Below, in pieces: positions 55,190 to 64,000 of a stretch of DNA of 64,000 nt. Location: positions 62,001 through 126,000 of the forward strand of contig NZ_JAESIY010000006.1 in NCBI RefSeq assembly GCF_016757215.1. Direction: 5' to 3'. Source of the DNA: Fulvivirga sediminis. GTDB taxonomy: Bacteria; Bacteroidota; Bacteroidia; Cytophagales; Cyclobacteriaceae. How positions within the stretch are numbered: position 1 is the stretch's first letter; each line of letters starts with the position of its first letter. The notes under the pieces were generated by a model. That model was not told the DNA's origin and did no database searches. It was given only the letters and a program-made list of their open reading frames with translations. The position numbers were made by a program, and so were the translations under genes.

Positions 55190-57019
55190 TTAATTTCGGG
55201 CCATAAGCATGCAGCTTTTGAGTAAATGAATAAACTCTGCTCTATACCCTTGTTCATCTTTACCCTCAGCCGATTGAGCCAATTCCAGCACATCCTGGTA
55301 ATTCATATCATCGACATATTCCGATTGTCTCAGCAACATACCAAAACTGGCTATGGCCGCTGACCATCTGAAATTTTCAGAGGTGTCTGCCCATTTAATG
55401 CTTGTATCTTTCAATGGTTTTTCTATTAATTTACTTTCACTCCCCCTCGAATCTTTGTATCTCAGCTTCACCGTCAGTAATTCATCTGAACCTTCAGCCT
55501 CCTGAGATATTTCAATCTTTTGATATTTAAGATCATCAATAGGAGAAAACTTGCTATCAACACCAAAAGGGATAATTTCATATAGAGCCGTTACGGTATG
55601 TCCCGCGCCTAGCTCTCCAGCATCTTTTTTATCATCATTAAAATCCTCGTCATTAAGCAGTCTGTTTTCATACCCAATCAAACGATAGGCTTTCACCTTA
55701 GCAGGATTGAACTCAACCTGTATCTTCACATCTTTAGCTATGGTAAACAATGTCCCTCCAAATTCACTCACCAGCACTTTCTTTGCTTCCAGAATATTAT
55801 CTATGTAAGCATAATTTCCATTGCCTTTATCTGCCAAAGTCTCCATTTTCGAATCCTTATAGTTACCCATACCAAAACCCAAGGCGGTTAAAAATATACC
55901 GTCATCTCGCTTTTCTTCTATCAGGCGCTGCATCTGTGCATCACTAGATTCTCCTACATTAAAATCTCCATCAGTAGCCAGAATAACTCTATTATTCCCA
56001 TCTTCAATAAAATTTTCCTTAGCCACTTTGTAAGCCAGTTTTATTCCTTCTCCACCAGCAGTAGACCCTCCTGATTGTAATCCGTTAAGAGCTTTTAATA
56101 TTTTACCTTTATGATCTCCGGAAGTAGAGGGTAAAACCACTCCCGCGGCTCCTGCATATACAACTATGGCTACCCTATCCTGAGGACGCAATTGCTGTGT
56201 TAACATTCTAAAAGAGGACTTCAGTAAAGGCAACTTATTTGCATCGCTCATAGAGCCGGATACATCCACTAAAAAAACCAGATTAACAGCAGGCAAATCT
56301 TCTACAGGAATATTCTTTCCTTGCAAGCCTATGTGCACCAACTTATGTTTTTGATTCCATGGAGCAGATGAGACCTCTGCATTTATTGAAAAAGGATCTT
56401 CCTTGGCAGGCTCCGAGTAATCATAATCAAAATAATTAATCATCTCTTCAATTCTTACCGCATCCTTTGGTGGCATTTGACCATTATTTAAAAATCGGCG
56501 TACATTGCTATAAGAGGCCGCATCTACGTCTATACTAAAAGTTGATAGAGGGTTTTTTATAGCATCTTTAAACACATTTTCCTCAATCGTATTATAACCT
56601 TCCGTATTAAATTCTATAGGCTGTGAGTCATAGGCTGGAGCCGAATTTTTTCTTTTGAACACCCCACTTATTCTCTTAGCCACACCCATTTTTCTTGAAG
56701 AATAGCCAACTACTACCACTTCCTCAAGCTCAGCTCCACCTGCTAACATAGCCACATTAATTACAGAATTGGTTCCAACCTGTACTTCTTTTGTTTCATA
56801 TCCTATAAATGAAAAGACCAGGACATCTTCCGGAGTTACGTCTACCTCATATTTACCTTCTAAGTCTGTAATCACTTGATGTATGCCATTCTTAACTGTC
56901 ACACTTACACCTGGTAAAGGGCTTCCATCATTTTCATCAATCACGGTACCTGATACTTTTTTCTGCCCATAGAGGATACCGCTTATAAGCAATAAACCAA
57001 CAACTATTATATTCTTCAT
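55190..57019 (-). CDS. VWA-domain protein with carboxypeptidase-like regulatory domain (YfbK-like)
   Basis: The 609-residue protein has a signal peptide, a carboxypeptidase-like regulatory domain (about 22-95: VSGTVIDENDGSPLPGVSV), the plug-like motif EEVVVVGYSS, a YfbK-type N-terminal region (FSIDVDAASYSNVRRF), and a VWA domain. The MIDAS motif is DVSGSMSD near residue 250. The C-terminal part matches the DUF3520-type end of YfbK proteins. It is divergent from an ECF sigma gene with 102 bases between starts. Proteins of this class are exported; binding partners are unknown. Confidence 0.88.
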   Translation of the reverse strand: MKNIIVVGLLLISGILYGQKKVSGTVIDENDGSPLPGVSVTVKNGIHQVITDLEGKYEVDVTPEDVLVFSFIGYETKEVQVGTNSVINVAMLAGGAELEEVVVVGYSSRKMGVAKRISGVFKRKNSAPAYDSQPIEFNTEGYNTIEENVFKDAIKNPLSTFSIDVDAASYSNVRRFLNNGQMPPKDAVRIEEMINYFDYDYSEPAKEDPFSINAEVSSAPWNQKHKLVHIGLQGKNIPVEDLPAVNLVFLVDVSGSMSDANKLPLLKSSFRMLTQQLRPQDRVAIVVYAGAAGVVLPSTSGDHKGKILKALNGLQSGGSTAGGEGIKLAYKVAKENFIEDGNNRVILATDGDFNVGESSDAQMQRLIEEKRDDGIFLTALGFGMGNYKDSKMETLADKGNGNYAYIDNILEAKKVLVSEFGGTLFTIAKDVKIQVEFNPAKVKAYRLIGYENRLLNDEDFNDDKKDAGELGAGHTVTALYEIIPFGVDSKFSPIDDLKYQKIEISQEAEGSDELLTVKLRYKDSRGSESKLIEKPLKDTSIKWADTSENFRWSAAIASFGMLLRQSEYVDDMNYQDVLELAQSAEGKDEQGYRAEFIHLLKSCMLMARN

Positions 57020-57121
57020 GACTTTATAATTAAATGAAACTTATTTACAGGATGCACTACCATAAAATTTTCCATAAATGCCAATGATTTTTTTTAAGTT
57101 TAAAGCTGCAAGATCAAATAC

Positions 57122-57697
57122 ATGCCAAAGCAAACACCAGACATACATGAAGACGAGTCGCTGATAAGAGCGTATCAAAACTCAGGAGATATGCAGGTAG
57201 TGGGCGTGCTTTTTAAAAAATATATGCACCTAGTGTATGGTGTCTGCCTCAAGTACTTCAAAAACAAAGAAGAAAGTCAGGATGCTGTAATGCAGATATT
57301 TGAGAAATTGACTGATAAATTACAAACTCAGGAAGTAGATAATTTTAAAAGCTGGCTTTACGTACTGTCTAAAAATCATTGTTTGATGCAGTTACGATCT
57401 GTTAAATATAAAAATCAGCAAGTCACTAAAGATATTGACTCTACCCATGTGGAATCTGACTTGCTTATGCATCATAATGATGAGCCACTTTTAGAAGAAG
57501 ACCTGCAAGAATTAGAAAAATGTATAGAAGAACTTCAAAATGAACAGAAAAGGTGTATAGAATTGTTTTATCTTGAAAACAGATCATATAAAGAAGTGGA
57601 AGAAGCCACCAACTATGATTTGAAGAAGGTAAAAAGTTATATTCAAAACGGAAAAAGGAATTTAAAAATATGCATGGAGAAAAATAGTGAAAGATAA
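57122..57697 (+). CDS. ECF-type RNA polymerase sigma factor
   Basis: This 191-residue protein has sigma region 2 (YGVCLKYFKNKEESQDAVMQIFEKL, in part) and region 4 (LFYLENRSYKEVEEATNYDLKKVKSYIQNGKRNL, in part). It overlaps the next gene by 11 bases, the usual sigma to anti-sigma coupling. The likely targets are envelope genes, perhaps including the divergent VWA gene; that is inferred. Confidence 0.9.
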   Translation: MPKQTPDIHEDESLIRAYQNSGDMQVVGVLFKKYMHLVYGVCLKYFKNKEESQDAVMQIFEKLTDKLQTQEVDNFKSWLYVLSKNHCLMQLRSVKYKNQQVTKDIDSTHVESDLLMHHNDEPLLEEDLQELEKCIEELQNEQKRCIELFYLENRSYKEVEEATNYDLKKVKSYIQNGKRNLKICMEKNSER

Positions 57698-59027
57698 TAA
57701 TCACCATACTGAAGATATACTCACACCTGAGTTGATGGAGAAATACCTGAATGATGAACTTTCTAATTTGGAAAGAAACAGGGTAGAAAAGCTCATGCTC
57801 AATAATGACTTTGAGTCAGAAGCGATGGAGGGTTTTGAACAGTATGAAGGCTCTATAGCTGATGATCTTCAAAAACTCAACCAGCAGCTTGATTCTCGAA
57901 TTAACAAAAAGAAAAAGACCTTACCAATATGGCTAAAAGTAGCAGCTTCTCTGCTTCTGATAGCCGTTGCCCTCACTTTCGTTTTTCAATATGAAGGAGT
58001 GCCGACTCAAGAAAACACCGCTCAAAACAGTGATTCTTCTTCAGAAAAACAAGAAACTACAGAAGACCAGGAGCTTTCTCAAAACACTTCAGAACAAGAT
58101 AATAGCGACTCATTACTGGCTTTACAAAAAACTCCTATAGCCGCTGAGCCGATAAAAGCAGAAGAAAGCATAGAGCTAAAGGCACCTGTAGGTACTTCTC
58201 GACAAGCCATGGAGACCAGACAAAGTATACTATCAAAAAAGGAAGCTACACCCTCACCTCCAAAAGTAAGCACACTAAATATAGCGGAAGCCGAGCTATC
58301 AGAAATCACTTTTGAAACAGACACACTCATTGCTCCAACTCCAAAATTACGAGGAAGAGTAACTGGCACTCCTATTCCTAGTAACGAACTGGTGAATATA
58401 TCTGCCGACCTTGAAGAGCCCTTACCTAACCAGGCCACTAAAGAAGATTTTCCAAAAGTAATTACAGGTGTAGTAAAAGCTGAAGATGGATCTCCTCTAC
58501 CCGGTGTAAATGTGACTATTGCAGGCACTACTACGGGCACCGTGTCTGATACTAATGGGGAATACACCATAGTATCTCCTGACAACTTGCAATCCAGATC
58601 ATTAATTTTTAGTTCTGTAGGCCTTACCTCCAAAGAAATAGCAATCGATGATCAAAATGAAATAGATGTAGAACTACAGAATGACGCCTTGCAACTGGCC
58701 GAAATAGTTACAACTGGATATGCCAAGAAAAAAGGTAAGAAAACAACTACTAAAGCTGTACCTGAAGGAGGAATGGATGCTTATGAAGAATATATTAAGG
58801 AGAATATTCAATACCCGAATGATAGTGTTAAGGGCATTGTAGTAATCACTTTTGATGTATCTGACAATGGCAAGCTATCTAATTTTGAAGTGAAAAAGAG
58901 CTTAGGAAAGGCTTATGATAATGAGGCTATTCGTCTTATAAAAAAAGGGCCAGCCTGGATACCGGCTAGCCACAATTCTGTTTCAGAAAAAGAAAATGTA
59001 AAGGTTAAAATAAAATTTAACCCTTAG
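57687..59027 (+). CDS. Anti-sigma-like membrane protein with carboxypeptidase-regulatory and TonB C-terminal domains
   Basis: This 446-residue protein starts at GTG 57687 inside the sigma gene. It has a cytoplasmic N-terminal part (residues 1-78) of anti-sigma character, one transmembrane helix (about 80-100), and a low-complexity periplasmic linker. A carboxypeptidase-like regulatory domain follows (about 254-335, VTGVV-like: ITGVVKAEDGSPLPGVNV). A TonB C-terminal domain ends it (about 365-446, IKENIQYPNDSVKGIVVITF). The motif AEIVTTGYAKKKG resembles the SusC plug region. It probably senses an outer-membrane partner and holds the sigma factor. Confidence 0.8.
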   Translation: MKDNNHHTEDILTPELMEKYLNDELSNLERNRVEKLMLNNDFESEAMEGFEQYEGSIADDLQKLNQQLDSRINKKKKTLPIWLKVAASLLLIAVALTFVFQYEGVPTQENTAQNSDSSSEKQETTEDQELSQNTSEQDNSDSLLALQKTPIAAEPIKAEESIELKAPVGTSRQAMETRQSILSKKEATPSPPKVSTLNIAEAELSEITFETDTLIAPTPKLRGRVTGTPIPSNELVNISADLEEPLPNQATKEDFPKVITGVVKAEDGSPLPGVNVTIAGTTTGTVSDTNGEYTIVSPDNLQSRSLIFSSVGLTSKEIAIDDQNEIDVELQNDALQLAEIVTTGYAKKKGKKTTTKAVPEGGMDAYEEYIKENIQYPNDSVKGIVVITFDVSDNGKLSNFEVKKSLGKAYDNEAIRLIKKGPAWIPASHNSVSEKENVKVKIKFNP

Positions 59028-59029
59028 TT

Positions 59030-60745
59030 TTAATTCTTCCTTTTAGAGTTTCTATCATCAGGAAAACCTGCTTTAAAGTCCTCCCAGTATTCTTTAACCG
59101 TGGTTTTCATTTCCTTGCTCAAAAGCAAAATTCCGAGCAAGTTAGGTAAGGTCATCAGAGCAATGGTAATACCTGACAGTGTCCAAATGATCGTGGTATC
59201 CGCAAATGAAGCCAGAAAGAAACCCACAATATATAATATCCTATAAAACACAATGTATTCACTTCCAAACAAGAAAGTAGTAGCTCTATCTCCATAATAA
59301 GACCAAGAAATGGCAGTAGAGAAAGCAAATAATAGCAGACCGAACGTAACAATATACTCGCCATATTTACCCAAGAAACTCCTTCTAAAAGCCTCTGCCG
59401 TAAGAGGTGCACTATGCACTAATGATTCTCCCCAGAAAGCAATGGACCTATCAGGATCTATTACATCTCCGTCTTTTACATGAAGAGTACCCGTGTACGG
59501 ATTACCATTAGCCCCTAGCACCTCCACATTATCCGCAAAAGAACGTGAATGAACTAAGGTAACGTCACTAATGATCTCTCCTTCTTTAATTTCTAAATCT
59601 CCTGTATACTTGGTCATTTTCTTGTCATTCACCAAGTAGTCATATAGTTTTTTACGATCCTCCGGCTTGGTTTCGTCAAACCTAGAAGTAAGTATATCTA
59701 ATTCCGTATATTCAAACTGATTATGGATTTTATCTTTCCATGCTCCAGAAGACAATAGCACCAAACCAGTAAGTGTACATATGATAATGGTATCTATGAA
59801 TGGTTCTAATATAGCCACCATTCCTTCAGATACAGGCTCATGAGCTTTGGCCGCAGCATGAGCGATAGGTGCAGATCCTTGTCCTGCCTCATTTGAAAAA
59901 AGGCCTCTGTTTACACCTCTATTAAAAGCAAAAGCAAAATTAGCTCCCAAGAAACCTCCTGCTGCTGCAGAACCAGTAAGTACATCCTCAAAAATAGAGA
60001 TGAATGAAGGGATTATATTTTCATAATTAGTAAATATTACCGCTAAAGCTCCAAGGAAATATATAATAGCCATGCCCGGCACCAACTTTTCAGTAACCTG
60101 AACAATCCTTTTGATTCCTCCTAAAATTACCAGAGCCAAAATCACTGCCAATACAGCTCCCGTTATCCACTGAGCTAATCCAAAAGAAGCAAAAATTGAA
60201 CTAGCTATCTGGTTGATCTGAGGCAAGTTACCTGTTCCAAAAGATGAAAGAATAGTTGCGAATGCGAATATGCCACCAAGCCATCCCAAGTGGAATTTCT
60301 TACCAAACATTTTAAACTCTGCATTCTTCATATAATACATCGGCCCACCAGCGATACGACCCGTTTCATCTTTCTCTCGATATTTGTGAGATAGTGTTAC
60401 CTCCACAAACTTGGTAGTCATACCCAAGAAAGCTGTAATGAGCATCCAGAACAAAGCTCCGGGCCCGCCAAGGTGAATAGCCAGTGCTACGCCTCCTATA
60501 TTTCCTGTGCCCACAGTACCAGAAAGTGCAGTGGCTAAAGCCTGAAAGTGTGTGGCATCCCCCTGATCACCGTCTTTGTCATATTTACCGGTAACTATAC
60601 GCAGAGCGTGGCCAAAATATCGAATTTGAGGAAAACCAAGATAAAGAGTAAAGAAAAGTCCTGTTCCTAACAAGGCGTATGGAAACCACCCTGCGCTACC
60701 AATGTAGCTATCAATTAGAACAAGAATATCGTTAAGTGTCTGCAT
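59030..60745 (-). CDS. AGCS-family sodium:alanine symporter with a large insertion
   Basis: This 571-residue membrane protein has the AGCS signatures [28 protein letters not shown] and [20 protein letters not shown]. It would import alanine or glycine with sodium. Between residues about 335 and 440 there is a hydrophilic insertion ([33 protein letters not shown] and onwards) that ordinary AlsT proteins lack; the family is normally about 450-490 residues. The insertion lies between transmembrane segments and so is exposed on one side. Confidence 0.9.
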   Translation of the reverse strand: MQTLNDILVLIDSYIGSAGWFPYALLGTGLFFTLYLGFPQIRYFGHALRIVTGKYDKDGDQGDATHFQALATALSGTVGTGNIGGVALAIHLGGPGALFWMLITAFLGMTTKFVEVTLSHKYREKDETGRIAGGPMYYMKNAEFKMFGKKFHLGWLGGIFAFATILSSFGTGNLPQINQIASSIFASFGLAQWITGAVLAVILALVILGGIKRIVQVTEKLVPGMAIIYFLGALAVIFTNYENIIPSFISIFEDVLTGSAAAGGFLGANFAFAFNRGVNRGLFSNEAGQGSAPIAHAAAKAHEPVSEGMVAILEPFIDTIIICTLTGLVLLSSGAWKDKIHNQFEYTELDILTSRFDETKPEDRKKLYDYLVNDKKMTKYTGDLEIKEGEIISDVTLVHSRSFADNVEVLGANGNPYTGTLHVKDGDVIDPDRSIAFWGESLVHSAPLTAEAFRRSFLGKYGEYIVTFGLLLFAFSTAISWSYYGDRATTFLFGSEYIVFYRILYIVGFFLASFADTTIIWTLSGITIALMTLPNLLGILLLSKEMKTTVKEYWEDFKAGFPDDRNSKRKN

Positions 60746-60775
60746 GCTTTAAGTTTATAGTTTAGGATAGGTTGG

Positions 60776-60783
60776 CAAATCTA
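60776..60783 (-). promoter_or_regulatory. TAnnTTTG promoter box for the AGCS gene
   Basis: The minus strand reads TAGATTTG, a full match, with a TTG 18 bases upstream (60804-60802). It is one of only two boxes in the window with a -33 element at the expected distance. Confidence 0.6.
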
Positions 60784-60937
60784 ATAAATAAATCAAGACA
60801 ACAAAGCTTTTTTATGCGTGTGGAGAAGGATAAGGCAGAAACTAGAAAGAATGTATATGATGTAAATCAAAAAAATACTAAAGTTGCAAACTTTCTAAAA
60901 TGAAGCTCGTTTTAAAAAAATATTAAGTTTTTGTAAA

Positions 60938-61486
60938 TTGAAAAAACATCTATCACTAGTCCTTTCGGTAGTGCTTTTAGTCACTTCTCATCATCTGCAC
61001 GCACAGCCTAAAGATGGTGATATTAAGTCCATCAGAGAAGATTTGTTCTACTCTGAGTTTGATTTAGACAAATGCTGGGAATTTCATGACAGCATAGAAG
61101 AAATGAACTCAGAATTACCACTCATAAAAGCTTATCTGGCTGTTTCTGAAGCCCTTATTGCTAAGCATAGCTGGAACCCTGTAAGCAAATATTCCTATTT
61201 AAGAGAAAGTGAATCTTTACTTTCTGAAGCTGTTTCTGAAGATGATGATAACCTGGAGATAAGGTTTTTAAGGCTATATATTCAAAGAAGCATACCCAGC
61301 TATATGGGCATGAGCAAGAATATTAAAGAGGATAAAAAAGTAATCATGGCTAACCTTGATCAACTCAATGTAAAAGAATTGGGTCAGGATATTGTTGATT
61401 ATATAGTAACTTATATGTCCTCATCAGAAGTAAGCACTGCTGATGAGGCGACATTAATAAAGGAGAAATTAAGTAGTAGTCAGTAA
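60938..61486 (+). CDS. Secreted helical protein of unknown function
   Basis: This 182-residue protein starts at TTG 60938, since no in-frame ATG precedes the signal peptide (KKHLSLVLSVVLLVTSHHLHAQ, start residue omitted). The mature part is helical with a repeat-like look (IKAYLAVSEALIAKHSWNPV, YLRESESLLSEAVSEDDDN), which resembles a TPR-type fold. It is possibly a conserved Bacteroidota periplasmic protein, but I do not recognise it. Its stop codon lies in the loop of a terminator hairpin. Confidence 0.7.
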   Translation: MKKHLSLVLSVVLLVTSHHLHAQPKDGDIKSIREDLFYSEFDLDKCWEFHDSIEEMNSELPLIKAYLAVSEALIAKHSWNPVSKYSYLRESESLLSEAVSEDDDNLEIRFLRLYIQRSIPSYMGMSKNIKEDKKVIMANLDQLNVKELGQDIVDYIVTYMSSSEVSTADEATLIKEKLSSSQ

Positions 61487-61501
61487 TCAGACTACTTTTT
61501 T
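61475..61501 (+). terminator. Intrinsic terminator over convergent gene ends
   Basis: AGTAGTC (61475-61481) pairs with GACTACT (61490-61496), eight-base loop, followed by a run of T. The plus-strand stop codon (61484-61486) is in the loop, and the convergent LytTR gene ends at 61487. Confidence 0.75.
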
Positions 61502-62236
61502 CCTTATCTGCTTAGCATAAGTTCTACTTACAGGGAAGCTCTTACCATTTTCCATTTTTACAATAAGACCTCCATTGAAATGCTTTTCTATTTCTTTTAA
61601 ATAGCTAAGGTTAATAATGGTAGAGCGGTGTATTCTTATAAACTTATTAGGGTCCAGCTTTTCTTCTAGCTTACCTATACCAGAAGAGCTCAGGTATTGA
61701 TCATTCTTTGTAGTAAGCACAGTATAATCACCTGATGCCTCTAAGTGTACAATGTCTTGCACGTCCAAATTAAGTAGCTTCTCAGATTTCTGCACAAAAA
61801 GATGGCTGCTATACTGTTCGTCTTCTTTCTTATTGGTTTGAAGATTCATCAATATGTCTTCCACATTAGACTTTTCTGCCGATATTCTATCTGTAGCTCT
61901 CTTAATAGCCAATTTAAAGCGTTCTTCATCCAAAGGCTTTAGCACATAATCGACTGCATTTTTATCAAAGGCTTGTATAGCATACTGGTCATAAGCGGTA
62001 GTGAATATCACATAAGGCTTATGGGTAATAGCCTCTAGCACATCAAAACCATTCATACCCGGCATTTGTACGTCCAGAAATATGAGCTTGGGCTTCATTT
62101 TATCTATTTTATCTACCGCCTCTTGTCCTTTAGAGCACTCGGCTATAACCTCTATTTCAGGATACGGCTCCAGAAATTCCAATAATAAATCTCGAGCCAA
62201 TTTTTCATCATCTATAACTAAGCAATCTATCTTCAT
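61487..62236 (-). CDS. LytTR-family response regulator
   Basis: This 249-residue protein has a receiver domain with the phospho-acceptor Asp in LIFLDVQMPGMNG, a Thr in VIFTTAYDQYA and a Lys in YVLKPLDEE. A C-terminal LytTR DNA-binding domain has VHLEASGDYTVL and KFIRIHRSTIINL. It would regulate genes downstream of the sensor kinase encoded 24 bases upstream. Targets are not visible. Confidence 0.94.
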   Translation of the reverse strand: MKIDCLVIDDEKLARDLLLEFLEPYPEIEVIAECSKGQEAVDKIDKMKPKLIFLDVQMPGMNGFDVLEAITHKPYVIFTTAYDQYAIQAFDKNAVDYVLKPLDEERFKLAIKRATDRISAEKSNVEDILMNLQTNKKEDEQYSSHLFVQKSEKLLNLDVQDIVHLEASGDYTVLTTKNDQYLSSSGIGKLEEKLDPNKFIRIHRSTIINLSYLKEIEKHFNGGLIVKMENGKSFPVSRTYAKQIRKKVV

Positions 62237-62260
62237 AAGTTCTTCAATTTAATAATTTTT

Positions 62261-63373
62261 TTAAACCGCTTCCAGTTTTCTCTGCTCATCTCTCACTTCC
62301 TCCCAGTTAGAGGGTAAGGTAAAGCTAACAGAATAACCATATTTTCCTGCATTAATATGCAGACAGGCCGACTTCCCATAGGTACTTTGAAGCCTTTTAT
62401 CAGAATTTTTAAGACCAACTCCAGAAGACTTGCCATCGAGCACCTTCTTAGCATTGATCCCTAGTCCATCATCTGTAATTTCAAAGTAGATTCCAAATTC
62501 GGTACGTTTAACGATCATCCAAATAGTTCCTCCATCTTCTTTGGGACCTATTCCATACTTCACTGAATTTTCCACTAACGGTTGTAACACCATTGGGGGT
62601 ATTTCCACACTCAAGCAAGTAGATTCTACCTCAGTAACATAACGTAACCGCTCTCCAAATCGCACTTGCTGTATCTTTAAATAATTTTCAATAAAATCCA
62701 ATTCATGAATAAGCCTTACATTTTGCCCTGAATGCGAATCCAAAGCATATCTGAACACATCAGAAAGCTGCGTGATTACCTTCCGGGCTTTCTCTTTATT
62801 AGAGCTAATTAGCGTGCTAATAGAGTTTAGCGTATTAAAAAGAAAGTGAGGATTGATTTGTGATTTCAATAAAGAAAGCTCCATCTCTTTGTTTTTCAAG
62901 GCTAATTCGCTCTTCTCCTGATCTTTTCGCTGTAAGCTTTCAAAATACCGGATAACATAATATACGGCCACTGTAATCAAGTATTGATCATAAAACCGCA
63001 TAGCTTCGAAACTAAGCAGGTCTTGCATATACTCTTTCCAATCATCCAAATAAACTCTTCCATCCAAATAATAATCAAAGTAGTAAGAAAAATAGCTTAT
63101 GACCATGAAATACACGACCAACCCGCACAAATGCCCTGCTACCTGAAAAGGAAGACGAAATTTAAAAAGCCAATTACTATAGATAAAAGTGAGCGCTATA
63201 AGAATACATATAGCTTCAAAAAGATAAAACCCATTCCACAGCACCGCATTATTATATGGCTGCAATATTTGCCATTTCATAATAGATCCTATGGTATAAT
63301 TAATGGCATACCAGGCACATATCAGCAAATAGGCTATCTTCCAGATCCTGGGTATCTTCTCTATAATTCTCAA
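62261..63373 (-). CDS. LytS-type sensor histidine kinase
   Basis: This 370-residue protein has about four transmembrane segments in the first 160 residues, a short coiled stretch, and a His_kinase (PF06580-type) core with the phospho-acceptor His in INPHFLFNTLNSI. The ATPase domain has VLQPLVENSVKYGI and GVGLKNSDKRLQ. The start is TTG at 63373, as no ATG lies near. It pairs with the LytTR regulator. Confidence 0.92.
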   Translation of the reverse strand: MRIIEKIPRIWKIAYLLICAWYAINYTIGSIMKWQILQPYNNAVLWNGFYLFEAICILIALTFIYSNWLFKFRLPFQVAGHLCGLVVYFMVISYFSYYFDYYLDGRVYLDDWKEYMQDLLSFEAMRFYDQYLITVAVYYVIRYFESLQRKDQEKSELALKNKEMELSLLKSQINPHFLFNTLNSISTLISSNKEKARKVITQLSDVFRYALDSHSGQNVRLIHELDFIENYLKIQQVRFGERLRYVTEVESTCLSVEIPPMVLQPLVENSVKYGIGPKEDGGTIWMIVKRTEFGIYFEITDDGLGINAKKVLDGKSSGVGLKNSDKRLQSTYGKSACLHINAGKYGYSVSFTLPSNWEEVRDEQRKLEAV

Positions 63374-63594
63374 GACAGAATATTTTTATTCAATATAAAT
63401 TCAATAAAAAGAATTAAAGTTAAACTCAAAGATATAACTTTATCTATTCAAGACGTTTTTTTAAATACATCATTATAATTAAAAACTTACAAAACAATCA
63501 TTTTGATTTAATATAGGGAGATTATATATTGATTAATTGTGGTTTCGTTTTGATATTTGTCACACGTGGCTTTAAGTTCTATCGCTAAAATCGT
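63374..63594. other. Spacer between sensor kinase and the next gene
   Basis: This 221-base AT-rich spacer separates divergent genes. I see no full TAnnTTTG box, no hairpin of note and no gene. Confidence 0.55.
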
Positions 63595-64000
63595 ATGCGC
63601 CTGCTTTGTTTTCTAATATTAATTATTTTATCACCCGTACTTTGTCAAGCTCAGGCTACTATAACCATATCAGGAAAAATAGTAGACAAAGAGACCAATG
63701 ACCCTCTCATTTTTGCTTCTGTAGGCATTAAAGGAGAGTCTATAAGTACAGTTTCTAACGCATTGGGCGAGTTTGATTTTCATATACCTGCAGATTATAA
63801 AAATAAAATACTTGTTATAAGAATGCTCGGATATGAAAATGTAGAAACCAACATCCGAAGCCTTCCACAACAAGATACAATAATATTTGCCCTCAAAAAA
63901 GCTGTACAGCTACTAGATGAGGTTGTTATTCAAGATTCTCTTAGTGGTGGAGATATAGTAGGCATTGCATTTTCTCGTATTGATCAGAATTTTCCCACCA
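63595..64000 (+). CDS. Carboxypeptidase-like regulatory domain protein (partial)
   Basis: The gene starts at ATG 63595 and leaves the window at the right edge, so about 135 residues are visible. It begins with a signal peptide (MRLLCFLILIILSPVLCQAQ) and continues with a carboxypeptidase-like regulatory domain (ISGKIVDKETNDPLIFASV, NALGEFDFHIP, RMLGYENVETN), followed by QLLDEVVIQDS. The remainder may be a DUF5686, TonB-receptor or similar outer-membrane protein. It is transcribed away from the sensor kinase. Confidence 0.75.
   Translation, partial: MRLLCFLILIILSPVLCQAQATITISGKIVDKETNDPLIFASVGIKGESISTVSNALGEFDFHIPADYKNKILVIRMLGYENVETNIRSLPQQDTIIFALKKAVQLLDEVVIQDSLSGGDIVGIAFSRIDQNFPT

Noticed and set aside
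58079-58633. Minus-strand open frame of 184 codons
   Set aside because: It lies wholly inside the anti-sigma-like gene, whose domains are clear on the plus strand. It is a Ser/Val-rich antisense shadow.
62984-63478. Plus-strand open frame of 164 codons
   Set aside because: It is antisense to the membrane part of the sensor kinase and shows no domain of its own.
1-64000. tRNA, rRNA, insertion sequence, prophage or integrase
   Set aside because: No conserved RNA gene sequence, transposase or integrase signature was found on either strand by reading; a covariance-model scan was not possible.

Overview
The window is a 64 kb AT-rich chromosomal segment of a Bacteroidota bacterium. A member of the Cytophagales is most likely. 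The evidence is a SusC/SusD pair, a type IX secretion C-terminal signal on a PorZ-like protein, several carboxypeptidase-like regulatory domains, a DUF5686 protein, LytTR signalling, and the Bacteroidota promoter box TAnnTTTG upstream of many genes. No rRNA, tRNA, CRISPR array, phage or insertion sequence was seen.

Region 1 (1-21643) is a pigment locus of the flexirubin/aryl-polyene type. One long minus-strand gene run starts with a tyrosine ammonia-lyase at 20246 and leaves the window at base 1. It holds a ketoreductase, three ketosynthases with a complete active site, one chain-length-factor-like ketosynthase without the catalytic Cys, one half-length ketosynthase-like protein, two acyl carrier proteins, two hot-dog dehydratases, a thioesterase and an LpxL-type acyltransferase. 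It also holds a LolA-like carrier, an MMPL exporter fused to a PlsC acyltransferase and a methyltransferase, a GT2-DUF2062 glycosyltransferase, a polysaccharide deacetylase, a CrtI-like FAD enzyme, a DUF218 protein and a C45 autoproteolytic hydrolase. A flavin-dependent halogenase-like gene is divergent from the lyase. Together these would make p-coumarate from tyrosine, extend it by a type II polyketide route into an aryl polyene, modify it and move it to the outer membrane. DarA/DarB, an aryl acyl-ACP ligase and a phosphopantetheinyl transferase are not in the window and may lie to the left.

Region 2 (21626-41502) is mostly housekeeping. It has a tandem pair of secreted unknown proteins, one broken by a nonsense codon, then recO-porZ-tdk, a ferredoxin, the mreBCD-mrdA-rodA cell-shape operon, purH, purN and a UbiA prenyltransferase. 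A TonB-dependent receptor behind a TPP riboswitch follows, then a biotin carrier protein and pyrH-frr.

Region 3 (41503-47655) is a SusC/SusD operon with two extra lipoproteins and no adjacent carbohydrate-active enzymes.

Region 4 (47656-64000) has a DUF5686 protein, nadD-gmk with an ECF sigma/anti-sigma pair, an LPS-kinase-like protein, a GT39-like membrane protein, and a non-coding stretch that may encode a small RNA. It continues with a VWA protein divergent from a second ECF sigma factor, whose partner is an anti-sigma-like protein with carboxypeptidase-regulatory and TonB C-terminal domains. An AGCS symporter, an unknown secreted protein, a LytS/LytTR-type two-component pair and the start of a carboxypeptidase-regulatory-domain protein complete the window.

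The sequence-level points most worth a second look are the nonsense-mutated paralogue (22202-22204), the candidate small RNA at 55043-55185, the inverted repeat over the ubiA-family start codon (36718-36766), the repeat-rich divergent promoter of the pigment locus, and three convergent gene pairs whose stop codons sit inside one shared hairpin.
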